Positions 12,080 through 24,554 of a stretch of 64,000 nt of DNA are shown here, piece after piece (within the stretch, counting starts at the first letter, position 1; each line of letters starts with the position of its first letter). The position numbers and the translations under genes were made by a program. The DNA lies in NCBI RefSeq assembly GCF_014356525.2, contig NC_052511.1, forward strand, positions 10,288,189 to 10,352,188, given 5' to 3'. Under the pieces are notes generated by a model that ran no database searches, was not told the origin of the DNA, and saw only the letters and a program-made list of their open reading frames with translations. Origin of the DNA: Nilaparvata lugens (Eukaryota; Arthropoda; Insecta; Hemiptera; Delphacidae).

Positions 12080-12665
12080 AATTTCGAGCTTATTTTCAAT
12101 TCTAGGTGAAAATGTTACTGTACATAATTTGAAGAGATTTCCATGCTCAATCTTTTCCACTTGAAATTTTCTGTTTGAATTGTATCTGAGACCTGATAAT
12201 TGGGAATCTAAATTCAAACATTGCATAGATGGGGCGGAGCTCCTGAAATTTTTACAGATATGGGACTTTTGGCAGTTGATATAGCTTATCAATGACTATT
12301 TTAGGTATAAATTTGATCAAAATCGTTGGAGCCGTTCTCGAGAAAATCGCGAAAAACCCTGTTTTTGAGAACATTTTCGCCAATTTAGCCGCCAGCTTGA
12401 ATTGCATTTGATTGAAATTGTTCATGTCGGATACTTTCAGTGTAAGGACCTTAAGTTCCGAATGTCAAGACATTCCGTTAATTGGGAGATGATATATCGT
12501 GTACACAGACGCACATACACTCAAACACAAACACACACATACAGACCAATACCCAAAAATCACTTTTTTGGACTCAGGGGACCTTGAAACGTATTTCTAA
12601 ATTTAGAAATTGGGGTACCTTAATTTTTTTCGGAAAGCAATACTTTCCTTACCTATGGTAATAGG
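12080..12665 (+). mobile_element. dispersed element ending GCAATACTTTCCTTACC (copy 1)
   Basis: Shares its 3' half with 29250-29915: GGAGCTCCTG, AAAATCGTTGGAGCCGTT, a CA-rich stretch, TTTTTGGACTCAGGGGACCT, and the end TTCCTTACCTATGGTAATAG. No coding capacity. Class unknown; the very similar right end argues for a mobile origin. Confidence 0.78.
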
Positions 12666-12959
12666 GCAGGGAAAGTGGAAGTAGCATTAAAAATTATGAC
12701 TCCTACATACTTACTCCCATTTTGTCTCCCTCTACCAGGATTTATTTTCCGAATTTTGGGAGGAGAGGCTAGTTTACTTGATAGCACTTTTTAATATCCC
12801 CAGAAAAAACAATTGTAGCCCCGCTGGAGATTTGATCGGGAGACAATATAATATTTATTGAACGATTTTAATAAGGTAATAAGTCATAGGACGTCGTTTG
12901 GACGGGCCGGAAACGTTCGGATGCATAATAGGACCGTGATTCTACATAATATAACAACC

Positions 12960-13135
12960 AACGACATTCAACGAAGAGAAATTGCCGCAGTTTGAGAGAA
13001 AGAGAGGGGAAAGCGTGAGGAATGGGAGAGAGAGAGAGAAGGAATAAAAGGAAGACGGAGAAGGAATAGGAGGAAGACAGTGAGAAAGGGGGTGAAGGAG
13101 GAGTAGAAAGACTGGGGGAAGGGGGGAAGGTGTGA
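12960..13135. repeat. GA-rich low-complexity tract
   Basis: Plus strand dominated by GAGAGA, GGAAG and GGGGAAGG. Overlapping frames are composition artefacts. Confidence 0.85.
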
Positions 13136-13500
13136 GACTGGGCTTAGCCACTTTCTTAAACATCGAATTTGGTTCGAAGCATGCTTTATTACCAGAAGGG
13201 GACAGAAGAGACAAACTGCTGTGCCAAAAAGGGAGAGAGGGTGAGAGGAAACATATCTTGCGAAATTTGGTCGGGGAGGCTCAGAGTCGGTGGAGAAACT
13301 TACTTCTAACAGAAGATTTCTGCAAGTTGGTTAGTTTCTAACAAATTTCTTAGAATATTTTCCAAGAAAATAGTTGGTACTTGATGAAAATAGAAAAGAA
13401 AAACCTCAAAACAGGAATGAAAAATTTTAATAAGTAAAATATATATTATTTTGTTAAATAGTGGAATCCCTTCTAATAAACTTACATAATAGACTATTAT

Positions 13501-14220
13501 CATAGAGAAACAATAGCTTAAGTAGATATCCCATGGTATAGGGCGTTAATGTCGCAACTTTTACTGTTATCTCAATGCGATTACTGTCGATTATTGCCTA
13601 TTTTTACTGTCGATTATTGTCAATTTTTACTGTTTTGTTAATTTTTGCTTACCCAATACATAACCTATAAACTTGAGTGTTAATAGGAAATGACATTGGG
13701 TAATAAGTCAATGCAGAACATTCAAAAGGATCTCTCTGCCAATAAAAGCCATTAGAATAAATAAAATAAATAAAAAAGCTTGGCATCAGCTGATTAAAAG
13801 TGAATTGCTCATGTTCGCGGCGCGTAAATCTGTACGCACCTTAAAGATGAAAAATTCACTTTTAATCAGCTGATGCCAAGTTTTTTATATCTGTATATTA
13901 CCGTTTCTGTAAAAATACCTAGATATAATCAGCTGATTAAAAGTGAATTCACTTTTAATCAGCTGATGCCAAGCTTTTTTATATATGTATATTACCGTTC
14001 CTGTAAAAATACAGATATAATCAGCTGATTAAATGTGAATTGCTCATGTTCGCGGCGCGTATATCTGTACGCACCTTATGAACGGCACAACTTGAGAGAC
14101 TACCAGCGTCACACAGCATGGGAAAGAACAACGAACTATCGGCTTGAAATAATAGTAAAAGTTGCGACATAAACGCCGTATACCATGGGGTATCTCTACT
14201 TATGCTATCGTTTCTCTATG
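13501..14220. mobile_element. foldback MITE CATAGAGAAACAATAGC (family A, copy 1) with nested insertion
   Basis: The left end CATAGAGAAACAATAGC and right end GCTATCGTTTCTCTATG are inverted repeats. Long inner arms include ATCCCATGGTATAGGGCG and GTCGCAACTTTTACTGTTAT. Compared with the ~275-bp copies at 39905 and 63304 it is expanded by about 445 bp. About 300 bp of that is family B sequence (13775-14077). Confidence 0.9.
13775..14077. mobile_element. nested, rearranged family B MITE (AAGGTGCG)
   Basis: Ends in GCGGCGCGTATATCTGTACG CACCTT, the family B terminus, and begins with an internally cut half copy. Three partial units in alternating orientation share TTTTAATCAGCTGATGCCAAG. It interrupts the family A element, so it arrived later. 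Confidence 0.85.
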
Positions 14221-14839
14221 CTATATAGTCACAAAACTGAAGAAAATCCGACGATACATACTTATGTTGAACATTATAACCCTATATATAATTCTGTAAG
14301 TTTTATTTATTAGTATGTATTCATTTGTGTATTTTAATAGTTACTGAACTGGGCCTTAAAAAAGTATAACATAAATATTATATTCTATATTATTTACCCC
14401 ATAACCACAAATAAATAGAATAATAATATTGATAAGAAAAATACATTGATGTTGTTAATACCACTATATTTGTTTGAAAATATTTTTTTTTTAATTACAA
14501 ATACCTCAGTATCTCTTCCAATACAATCAAATAATTAAGTAAAAAAGTACTTGAAAATGATTATTCAAAATCTAGGATGAATGATTGTTAGACTTTTTGT
14601 GGTGGGTGTATGAGACATTATTATCAATGTATGGGCAGATGATAATGAACCTCAACAAAAAAAACCTTGACTTAGAATACAGCAGCCAATGGTTGAAGTC
14701 CTATTGCAAACCCTAATATAGCAGCGAATGTCCTGTGGTGAAGAACGCAATTAATCATTTGCTCTGATAAAGATGTTTCTCTGCTAACTTGAGAATGAGA
14801 ATGCACCCTCTACTTCCCACCCTTATTCCGAATCGTCTT

Positions 14840-15365
14840 TTATTTTTCTTTGTCTTCTTCTTCTCCTTCTTCCTCCTCTTCTTCTTCATTTTTCGAGTTT
14901 CTTCCACTTCATTCTCTTTGTTACTTTTTAAAATCTTCATTTATTTCCCTTTTGTCTTTTTCCTTCTCTCTAAGTTTCTCTCCTCCTCCTCCTTCCTTCT
15001 TCTTCCTTCTCTTCTTTATTCGAGTTTCTTCTGCTTCATTCTCTTTGTCACTTTTTAAAATCTTCATTTATTTTCCTTTTGTCTTTTTCTTTCCCTCTAA
15101 GTTTCTCTCCTCATTCTCTCTCCTTCTCTTCTTCTTCTTCTTTTTTCGAGGTTTTTCTACTTCATTCTCTTTGTCACTTTTTAAAATCTTCATCTATTTC
15201 CCTTTTGTCTTCTTCTTTCTCTCTAAGTTTCTCTCCTCCTTCACCTTCCTTTCCTATCCATCCTCCACCTCCTTCCTTTTCTACTTCTTTTTCTCCTCCT
15301 TCATTCTCTACTCACTCTTCATCTTCTTCTCCTTCTCCATCTTTCCAAACTTTCTCCCTTCCCAA
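14840..15365. repeat. pyrimidine-rich tract with three ~127-bp units
   Basis: Units anchored on TCGAG at 14893, 15020 and 15146 share CTTCATTCTCTTTGTCAC, TTTTTAAAATCTTCAT and CTCTAAGTTTCTCTCC, separated by CTT/CTC runs. Three overlapping plus-strand frames here are Ser/Phe-rich low-complexity artefacts. In the Ubx transcript this is a purine tract. Confidence 0.9.
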
Positions 15366-15569
15366 CACCACAAATATCCCTCAACCTCTCACAGACATAG
15401 TTAATAATGGTTTAATCTTTTTTTAATATAATAATGATAAGCGAACCACCCGTCAACCAGGTTGAAAACCAGCAAATAGACCTTGGAGAGCAAGCGACAC
15501 TATAAATTAGCCAGATACTTTTTTCATTATTCTTACGTCCGTTATCCCTATGCCTGCTCACTATACTTC

Positions 15570-15725
15570 TTAATGCCTCTTCTTCTTCTTCTTCTTCTTC
15601 TTCTTCTTTTTCTTCTGTGTCCTCTTCTACTTCTTCTTAATCTCCTTCTTCTGATTTTTCTGCTTTTTTTTTCTTCTTTCTTCTTCTTCTTCTTCTCCTC
15701 CTTCTTCTGCATCTTCTACACCCTC
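15570..15725. repeat. CTT microsatellite
   Basis: TTC/CTT runs at 15575-15612 and 15667-15710 with interruptions. Confidence 0.93.
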
Positions 15726-15729
15726 ATCC

Positions 15730-17415
15730 CTTCTTATCCGTGTCGTCTTGCCGAAAAACGGTAATTATGTCTTTACAGACTATTAATAACCTGAATTTAT
15801 CATCCCGACTGCATTTTTACGGCTGTGTTAAACGGTTGCCTTCTCTGCCATACTCTTGATAAGAAAGAAATATAAGGAGGACTACTTCCTAAATTAACGC
15901 TGGCTCAAATGATTAAGACGATTTCGAGGAGAAAATGCAGGCAGAATCTGTGAAACAGGGAGATATAAAAGAAGAGAAACCCCAGAGAGTGAGAGTGTGT
16001 GAGTGAGAAAAAAAATAAATTGAGAATAATGAATGAAGATACAACAGGACACTCCTGTTTGTTTCATTAAATTTAATTTATGGAGTGTGAGGTACATTAT
16101 TTAATCAATCATTAGTAGTTTAATAAAGAGAAAAGCTCCCATGCTAGGCAAAAATAAACTTGTTGCTGCAGCTTATTTCATGTTTTATTTTATTTGATAT
16201 TATTATCCAAAATATTATTCAATTATTCCATTGTATGGTATGAGATATTGTGGTTTTTCTCCATAATTGAAAAAATAAGACGTTGATGTTGTCAATACTA
16301 CCATATTTTTTCAAAAATTAATTTTCAATAATTTATAATGTATAATATAGTGTAGTATTGACAATATCAATGTCTTATTCTTTTAATTATCATATAATTC
16401 AGAATAAACATTCCAGGATTATATTCCCTTATTTAATATTCTATATTTATTTATTTGATATAACCCTTCAATTATATATAAGCTCTGTATCTTTGATTGA
16501 ACGAATTTTTTCAATTCTACCCAAGCTTCAAATTGCTATTTACAATACATCAATCAATGATTCCAAATTGAGAGACCCTGTAATAATATAGATCATTGTA
16601 TGAAAATGTGTAATTATTATACTATTTTATAACTAAAATGTGGTGTAAGGATGAAACTATGAGAATAAAATAGAGGATAAGGAAGATAACTTCACAACCA
16701 TTCGTACAATTATGATAAACAATACATTACAACGAACTAATCTCGAAGAATTAGTTTTATCACGACCAACAATCATTATTTCATCGCATGACTCTAGATT
16801 TGATTCACAGCCTGTGAAATTATCTTTGAACGCCGATTAGAAGCAGGACACATCGTAAATAAATGCCGAAAATCACACCGTCATCAAGATAGCGTCAACA
16901 ATTAAAAGTGTAACATACCGCAACACCGTTTAATCATTAAATATGATCCCAAATTAATTTGCATATAATGAGCGGACTAATTGCGTTTTGAGCTAGCTGG
17001 TTTGGTGATTTCGAACAAGTTTTAAAACGAGAACGGTTTGACCCTGACTCTGCTAGGCTGTGGCCCGCTTGGCTTATATTGTAATATTCAATGTAAACTG
17101 CCTGGAATTGAATGTTATTCATATAGGATGCTAACAGTTGAAAAATAATATAAACCAGTTTTATTTGTGTAATTTGAAGATAAAATGAAGTGGACGACAA
17201 CGGAGACATAAAATGGAATGATGAAACGATTATAATGAGATGATGAAGGATAATGAGATGATATGTGAGAACGTGAAGATGACCGCACCAATAATACAGT
17301 TTAAGAAGTGATTCCATTTATTTATTGATTGATTGATACACTCTATCATACACAACTCATATTTTTTATGAAAATAGTTTCATTCATTACTGGAAAACAA
17401 AAACTCTTTGTAGAC
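15730..17415. other. AT-rich intron, no gene seen
   Basis: Short frames only. An imperfect inverted repeat (TAAGACGTTGATGTTGTCAAT near 16278 against TTGACAATATCAATGTCTTA near 16357) may be a small decayed foldback element. TTGATGTTGTTAATACCAC near 14450 is related. Confidence 0.5.
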
Positions 17416-17417
17416 GT

Positions 17418-17785
17418 AGGGTCCCAATTGACAGAATCCCAAACGACCGAAACGCTATATTTTCCCAAACGGCCGAAAACTACTTTTTTCCCAATTGGCA
17501 GAACGCTTTCTGTCATTTGCGACAAACTAGAGAAACTTTCTGTCGTTTGGGAAACCTATCACTTTCGGTCGTTTGGGACTCTCACCACTTTCGGCTCAAT
17601 GCGACAAGCAACGTTTCCTGTCGATTGGGAACATTCTTAAAAGTTTTCTGTCATTTGGGATTCGGCTGAATGAGAATGTTCCAGTTTCAATATTTCATTA
17701 ATTCTGCCAATTGGGAAAAAAGTAGTTTTCGGCCGTTTGGGAAAATATAGCGTTTCGGTCGTTTGGGATTTTGTCAATTGGCATG
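17418..17785. mobile_element. foldback element, ~84-bp arms
   Basis: 17421-17504 and 17698-17781 are long near-perfect inverted repeats (CCCAAACGACCGAAACGCTA and its complement). The spacer holds further GTTTGGGA/CGGTCGTTTGG units. The frames on both strands are mirror artefacts of the arms. Confidence 0.9.
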
Positions 17786-17789
17786 CCAC

Positions 17790-19075
17790 CTTTGTAGAAG
17801 AGTCCATGAACATTGATTGGTTTTGATAGTAGGTATCCAATGAAATCGTAGTATAAAACTAATCGCTGCTGTAATAGCATTTTGATATAAATGGATGAGA
17901 GGATGATAAAACAATATAAAAATAGTTAAATTCATTCCTGAAGAACTGGAACTCTTTGTTGAAACGTTATCAAAACGTTGATTAGTTTTTGTAGAGTGTT
18001 TCCAATAAAAGAATAGTAAAAACTAAACGCTACTGTGAATACCTTTCATAGCATATTATAAATTGATGTTAAAACGTCCTTCTCCAGTTTCGTATTTTTG
18101 TTGTAAGAATCAATGATTATGATAATGGATGATAGAGCACTATATTTCTCTAGCTTCGTATTTTTTGGTATGGGCATAAAACGAAACAATCTGGTATGGA
18201 TGCAAAGAATGTTATTTCGGCTGTTTCTGATAAAGAAACGTGCCTCACAAACGTCTCGCATGTGTTTTATATTATTTTATTGGTGGTTACAAAATTCAAC
18301 CTATCTAATTCAATGGGCTACAGATATTCTACCTGTGACGTAACGCATCTCATGGGTGTTCCAATACCACTCACATAATAAATCATTCGAAAGATGATAA
18401 GAAACAGATATGAGGGAATAATTGACTATGGCAAGATAAACAAACGAGATAAGACAGGCAGACCGATGTGAAGTCGCCAGTATTCGACTGAATCATTCTC
18501 ACCAAATGATGATGATTGGAACTAAATAGACAAAAAAAATGATATTTGTACGTACAAAACAGGAAATGAGAGAATTGATTGTTTTATTGATATAAATCGA
18601 CTGGTTATAGAGTTCAATGAATTGCTGTCTGTAAATATTGTAATCTGCAATTCATTCTTCCTATCATAAACACTAATCAAAATCATACAAAAAACTAAAG
18701 GATGTTATTGATAATCAACTGAATAAACAGCACCAATTTAAGAAATTTATAAAATATAAAATGTCAAATGATGGTTAGAACTAATTAGACAAAAAAAGTA
18801 CTTTTGTTTCCACAAAGAGCTGTTTGCACAGTGTCAGTTCAAATGGAAATTCAGCTTAAACTGGATTAAATCAATGTAAAGTTTCGTTTGCTATAATTCG
18901 ATTAATATCAAGTTTAAACCACCAATACAGCTAATTCAATACAGTTTCAACTTTCATTGTGCAAGAGGCAGTAAATAAAATAAGATTGATGAAATTAATG
19001 CTTAATTGCATATTCTCAAGTAATGTATTTCGATTTTCCTTTTGGTTTCTAGTAGACTAATTGGAGTAGACGATG
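17790..19075. other. AT-rich intron, no gene seen
   Basis: Weak echoes of neighbouring sequence only, such as ACTCTTTGT at 17407 and 17950. No credible reading frame. Confidence 0.45.
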
Positions 19076-19080
19076 TAGCG

Positions 19081-19140
19081 TTCTAACTAACATCGATTAA
19101 CTAGCATCAATTAACTAACATCAATTAACTAGCATCAATT
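19081..19140. repeat. ~16-bp minisatellite of ATTA-containing units
   Basis: About four units of the form TAACTAACATCAAT. Each adds an ATTA homeodomain-type core. Confidence 0.8.
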
Positions 19141-19434
19141 TGTTTTTGTTGAGTATTATAGAAAATTAATAAAACGAAAATTGTTCTTCTGAAATCACCT
19201 CCCAACCACAAGCAGCTACTTCAAAACTCTCTGTTCCATATAGCATTGAATATTTCCGACGACATTAGGTATAATTCAAAACGCAGAAGTAATAAATCCT
19301 TCTGCGCGGACATCTTTTATTTTTCAACAGAAAATTATTTAAAAACAATTTAACGATAATCTACATGAATAAATCTTCGAAAGAATTTCTTCTGTCAGTT
19401 TGTGGATATGTATTCAGTGAGCAGGAGACAGCCG

Positions 19435-19685
19435 AATGAGAGGAAGAGAGAGAAAAAAGAAGAGAAGATTGAAAACGCTGAGCTTAAGAACAAGATTAAG
19501 TTTGTGCGGATCGGTTGAGGAGAGAAAAGGATGAAGCAGAAGAAAAAGAAGAAGAAAAAGAAGAAGAAGAAAAATAAGAAGAAGGAGAACTGATGAGGAA
19601 GAAGGATGTGGTGGAAGAAGTAGGAGCAGCAGAGCAGAAGAAAAGAGAGAAGAAGAAAAAGACAGAGAAGATAAAGAGGGACTGG
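19435..19685. repeat. GA/GAA purine tract
   Basis: Plus strand rich in AGAAGAAG and GAGAGAAG, densest at 19530-19660. Ser/Leu-rich frames on the minus strand are low-complexity artefacts. Confidence 0.9.
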
Positions 19686-20199
19686 TCATGGGACACTGAG
19701 ACCAGAAATATTTAAAAGAACATTCATTAGTAAAATGCGATGAGATCACATAAATGCCAAGAGAATACCGTATTCACATTCCTTACTACCAACGGGAAGA
19801 TGATCTAAGGAGAATTACCATTCATTTAATAGAAAAATAATGGAAACATTAAAAAATCAATTGTACGCAAAAATCTATTTCTGTAGTGAATTACTCGTTC
19901 TTTTCATGAAGTTTGATAACTTAGCTATGCTGAAGAGTAAGTTTTGTTTATCTGGCTCTAATTTCTTTAAATTACAGAAACATTATTCAATTAATGGTAA
20001 TTCGAGTATATTTTTTGTGTATTTTTATCCAGTTTTTCAACCGTCAAAATTCAAAATTTTCAGTTTTCGTTGTTTTCGAATAGTAATATGTAATTGTTGT
20101 TTAGTATTTAGTATTGTAATTGTTGAGTATTAATATATAATTGTTGTTTTCGAGTAATAATAATAATAGAACAGAGGAATCATGACCTTATTTCGTACT

Positions 20200-20330
20200 T
20201 TTAAAATGTTATCTAAATTTGGGAGAGGAATAGTACAAGGAGTATCCTTAGTTTATCTCTCTCGGTCAGTGCTTTTTTTGTAAAATTGTAAATATAGAAA
20301 TAATTGAATAAAATGTTACAAAGTTAGGCT
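20200..20330 (+). repeat. dispersed repeat tail (GGGAGAGGAATAGTACAAGG family)
   Basis: The signature ATCTAAATTTGGGAGAGGAATAG, then a CTTAGTTTATCTCTCT stretch, recurs at 3735-3790 and 51650-51745 (plus). On the minus strand it recurs near 39775-39870, 47695-47830, 50885-51000 and 63835-63955. The A-rich AATAAAGAATAAA end seen in several copies suggests a retroelement 3' end. Body unidentified. Confidence 0.7.
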
Positions 20331-20791
20331 ACTGTTGAAAGATTGATATCAATCTATGAAGATAAGGATGTTATTCCTACAAAAATTGTCCAGTCTTTTG
20401 TTATTCATTTGTCAGATTTTAACATTTTCTTGAGAGAGAATTTAATGTGAGACAAATTCATACAGTATATTCTAATGGAAGAATAAAAAATTAATTCACT
20501 TAAAATCTACAGACAAATTGATTGCTTCAACAGTCGACCATAACCTAATACGAAGTTTAATGGACGCGCCTGGTTAACACGAGCGCTGTTCATCACAACA
20601 CAACGGACCGGTCTGCATGATAAGCGCAACATAACCACTCTCAGTTTTAATGACCTTGAAATTGTTATTAATAAAAATTCAATATACTGTAAACATCAAG
20701 ATAAAGAGAACGGTTGAAGCCAACAATGAACCAATAACCAATGTATAACACAGCAATGTATTGAACGAAAGATCACAATATTTGTAACTAA

Positions 20792-21012
20792 AACTTGAAC
20801 TGGCTTGAAAAGTCACTATAATGTACCTGTTATTTAGGACTAACTTGAAAAATTTGATTAAAAATAGGATATTATTTGAAACTAGCAACATATATCCAAT
20901 AATGTAACTACAGTTGAACTTGAACTGGCTTGAAAAGTCACTATAATGTACCTATTATTTGGAAACAACTTGAAAAATGTAACAAAGAATAAAATATTTT
21001 TTGAAACTAGCT
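20792..21012. repeat. two-unit tandem duplication (~125 bp)
   Basis: ACTTGAACTGGCTTGAAAAG and TCACTATAATGTACCT occur at 20792 and 20917. Units end TTGAAACTAGC. Confidence 0.88.
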
Positions 21013-21389
21013 TGTTAAATCTTATAGAAAATCATTGGATTGTCGTTTTCTGAAGTTAAACTTGGGCCTTTGAAATGACAGCCTACCATGTTCATTCCTA
21101 TAAAAGAAAGATTATTCAATTCTGCATTTCATACTGAATATAATCGAATTTTAATCAAATGCGACTCTAGCCGTAAGTTCTATTAGTGAATAAGTACGCC
21201 GAATTTTGAACTAGAATATTCACAATCGTTACAATTACTAGACATTGAATGGGATATAGGCTTGGGAGAAGAAGAACACAACAATTACTAGACATCGGGC
21301 CTAATTCTATCAGATAATCTACCAACAGTCAAATCCTATTATTTTTATAAAGCTAAACTTCAGCCAAGTTGAAGGTCCTTGTACCTTCT

Positions 21390-21602
21390 AAGGCTAGGCA
21401 CACACCAGTTAGTCAAGACAAGACAAGACATGATCAGACACGTTCAGTCACAATATTTCACATAGTTGCTTATGAAGACATGTCTAATTGCAATGACTAA
21501 TCAGTGTGTGTTGCGTCATAAGCAACAATGTGAAGCATTATGACTAAACGTGTCTGATCATGTCTTGTCTTGTCTTGACTAACTGGTGTGCGCGTTGCCT
21601 TA
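21390..21602. mobile_element. foldback MITE, CACACACCAGTTAGTC family
   Basis: The left arm (GGCACACACCAGTTAGTCAA and AGACATGATCAGACACGTT) is mirrored at the right end (CGTGTCTGATCATGTCTTG and TTGACTAACTGGTG). About 213 bp, non-coding. Confidence 0.9.
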
Positions 21603-21708
21603 CATTGCATCTCATCAATTATAGAGAATATATACAGAACAATTATTATTAAGAAGAATTATACACCAAAGTCTACTTGACCACTACTATAATCCTCCTC
21701 ATAATATT

Positions 21709-22365
21709 ATTTCTAGATTTAAACGATTTTTGAAACATTCAGAAACATTTTATCACTTTGAACCACTTTAGAATCACCACACAGATAATAAAAGCACTAC
21801 ATTTCTTTATTCACAATCGATAGAACCACAAAATTGTGTTAAAAGGAGATGAAAACTGATTAGAAGTATGAATGGTCTACACCAAAATTGTGTTAAAAGA
21901 AGAGAAAACTGATTAGAAGTACACATGGCCTACATAATATTATTTCTAGATTTAAAAGATTTTTGACATATTCAGAAACATTTTATCACTTTGAACCACT
22001 TTAGAATCACCACACAGATAATAAAAGCACTACATTTCTTTATTTACAATCGATAGAACCACAAAATTGTGTTAAAAGGAGATGAAAACTGATTAGAAGT
22101 ATGAATGGTCTACACCAAAATTGTGTTAAAAGAAGAGAAAAACTGATTAGAAGTATACATGGGATACATAATAGTCTATTATTTCTAGATTTAAAAGATT
22201 TTTGACATATTCAGAAACATTTTATCACTTTGAACCACTTTAGAATCACCACACAGATAATTTGTGTTAAAAGGAGAGGAAAACTGATTAGAAGTATGAA
22301 TGGTCTACACCAAAATTGTGTTAAAAGAAGAGAAAAACTGATTAGAAGTACACATGGCCTACACC
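21709..22365. repeat. three-unit ~235-bp tandem repeat
   Basis: Units start at TATTTCTAGATTTAAA near 21709, 21942 and 22181. They share CATTTTATCACTTTGAACCA and ACCAAAATTGTGTTAAAAGA. The last unit lacks about 50 bp. Each unit has its own internal ~60-bp half repeat (AATTGTGTTAAAAG occurs twice). Confidence 0.93.
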
Positions 22366-22499
22366 AAAACACAACTACTGGCCTACAGAGCATATGAGAG
22401 AAACAAAACACAATAATTCTAAGAGACCCCCAGGTTAGGTATAACGGTAAAAGTTCGATCGGGTCTGATTCACCGTGTATCTTTGCTGGTCTGTATTGA

Positions 22500-22830
22500 A
22501 ATAATTGTAGCAAGGGGAGAAGGAGTGAGAGAGACTTATGTGGTTGCAGACGAAGGAAGGAGATGAAAGCAAGCTACCGACAAGGATAGATACCAACATG
22601 GTAGATAGCTGGGGTAGAATGGGCAGGGGGGAAGTATGGCAGGTGCCTTCCCCCTCCAAAACATCCTTTGAAGAAGAAGAAGAAGAAGGAGCAGTTCTTC
22701 TCTACTACTTGCACACCAGTGTGAACAACATTGGAAGTCTACCGCCTCTCGCCAACATAGATGTTGTCTGTCTCTGTTTTTACTGGCGTCGGAAACAGGT
22801 AGGTGATGATGATTCACTAACGATTGCAAT
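22500..22830. other. less AT-rich block, no gene called
   Basis: Overlapping frames of 97-100 codons exist on both strands, but neither shows a recognisable domain and a GAAGAA run at 22670-22690 inflates them. It could be regulatory DNA. Confidence 0.35.
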
Positions 22831-22839
22831 AAAATAATC

Positions 22840-24085
22840 TATGTTAAAGTTAAACTTCAATTATTGTATCTCAAGTTGGGCTCAATTGGAAAATCGGAGT
22901 ACAAATAATAAGGATTAAAAATGGATTTTTGATAACTGACCTATAGTGTGGGATTGGTTTGGTTGATGTGTTACCTAACCTACAAAACTAACGTACTAGC
23001 ACAGAATTAATAATAGCATTAATTATAGGAGTTTTCTCTGGTACTAGTTAGTTATGTTCAATGTTCATGTAAATGTTCAATTTATGTAAATGTTCAAAAA
23101 TACTCTTTTTGAACATTTTTGTTTCTATTACACGAGAGGATCAAAAAGTTTACTTTGATAAAAGATAAGAATCTTTATCTTAATCCAATTCACAATGAAA
23201 CGTAATCATGATATTTAAAATATAATTATAGTACGCTTTTTAGAAATTAATAAAATAATAGATTAAAAGAATTGTAACAACTAGTTTCAGTGTTCACAAC
23301 ATCAGAAGATGATAACTTGAAAATAATTAGTCATGAATTCATACATTTTAATTATGATATAATATAACCATAAATTTGCAATTTTAATTCTCCAATTTCT
23401 AAGCATTAATTGATAAAATTTTATCAATTTTGTCCTTTTCTGTTCATGTATTTGATATGTGGAACGTAAAATAGAATAAAATAAGTTATATGAGTTTGAA
23501 ACTTGTGAGATTGTCTCCCAGGTATTTTAACACCCAACAGTGGTTGTCTGTATGATTATAATTATTTTAAACTTCATAATTATTTTATAATTTATCAATA
23601 AATTATCACTAATTAATTAATTTGATGAAAAAATTAATGTATTTTAATAATTTCTTTGTTTGGAAAATTGAAAACTTACTTCAAACATTGCATTTTTTTT
23701 GAACAAACAGAACCGGGCAATAAAAATTACTGGAATGTAGAATTAGTGGATTCACTGGGCCATTCCATCCTCAATACTCAATAACAATCATTTTTGTCTC
23801 TCTCACTAAACTAACAAAATTAGCAGTGTTTTTTTTTTTAGTTTTTCCTAGGCTTTATTATCTATAATATAATAATGGAAACAATTGGCTTACACACGTA
23901 CGTGATTGGAAATTTATGAATGACGCATCATCGCGCCTGAACTACTGGGCTGATTAACTTGAAATTTTGCATTTATATAGATTCCGGGGATGGTTAAAGA
24001 TCTATTTTATATTATACTAGGTTTCAGTAGGTCAAGTTTTCAGTTTGTCAAGTTTTAAAATAGACCATTGCAGAGCACGGGTTAC
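22840..24085. other. AT-rich intron with decayed repeat at its end
   Basis: No gene. The stretch 23920-24085 (GCGCCTGAACTACTGGGCTG to GCAGAGCACGGGTTACTTG) reads like a decayed arthropod dispersed element, possibly Helitron-related. That is recognition by eye only. Confidence 0.4.
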
Positions 24086-24088
24086 TTG

Positions 24089-24554
24089 TTAACCTTCCGG
24101 CAGTCGCGCTGTTGTAAAAAGTACAACAGTATCAGTTTTTTTGCTGCACACAAAGGGGTGGTGTCAGTTAATGAGTCACCTATGCATTCCAAAACTTTTC
24201 CCCCATCACTCCACTGAGTTGCAGTATCAACCGAGCAATGGTTCAGTCTTTAGGTGCCATTTAGTCGCGACAGTGCATAAGATAGGGAAAGACTGTATAC
24301 GGGGACTGTAAACGAAGCAATAACACAGAATTGATGGCTTTGCTTGATTGTACCTTATTGGGCTATGAAATGGTAATCATCAAAATGTTCATAGGCGTAA
24401 AATAATCCAAGAAGATGGAGAAAGTAATTATAAAATTAATTAATATGTTTTGACAGTGAACAGAGTACATAACACTTGGAAAATTGGATGTTGCACAAAA
24501 TATATCACGCGACTGCTCGTGTGATTGAGTAGGGCGCGACTACCGGAAGATTAG
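24089..24554. mobile_element. TTAA-flanked piggyBac-like MITE
   Basis: The left edge TTAA is followed by CCTTCCGGCAGTCGCGC. The right edge is GCGCGACTACCGGAAGA followed by TTAG, a one-base decayed TTAA. Inverted ends of about 17 bp with a TTAA target fit the piggyBac superfamily. No transposase frame in the 466 bp. Confidence 0.75.

Noticed and set aside
14850..15404. 184-codon plus-strand frame, longest non-Ubx frame in its region
   Set aside because: Ser/Phe low-complexity translation of a pyrimidine tract with ~127-bp repeats.
17329..17840. Opposing frames sharing the peptide SQTTETLYFPKRP
   Set aside because: Both are translations of the arms of one foldback element.
22536..22837. Overlapping ~100-codon frames on both strands
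   Set aside because: Mutually exclusive, inflated by a GAA run, and no recognisable domain.
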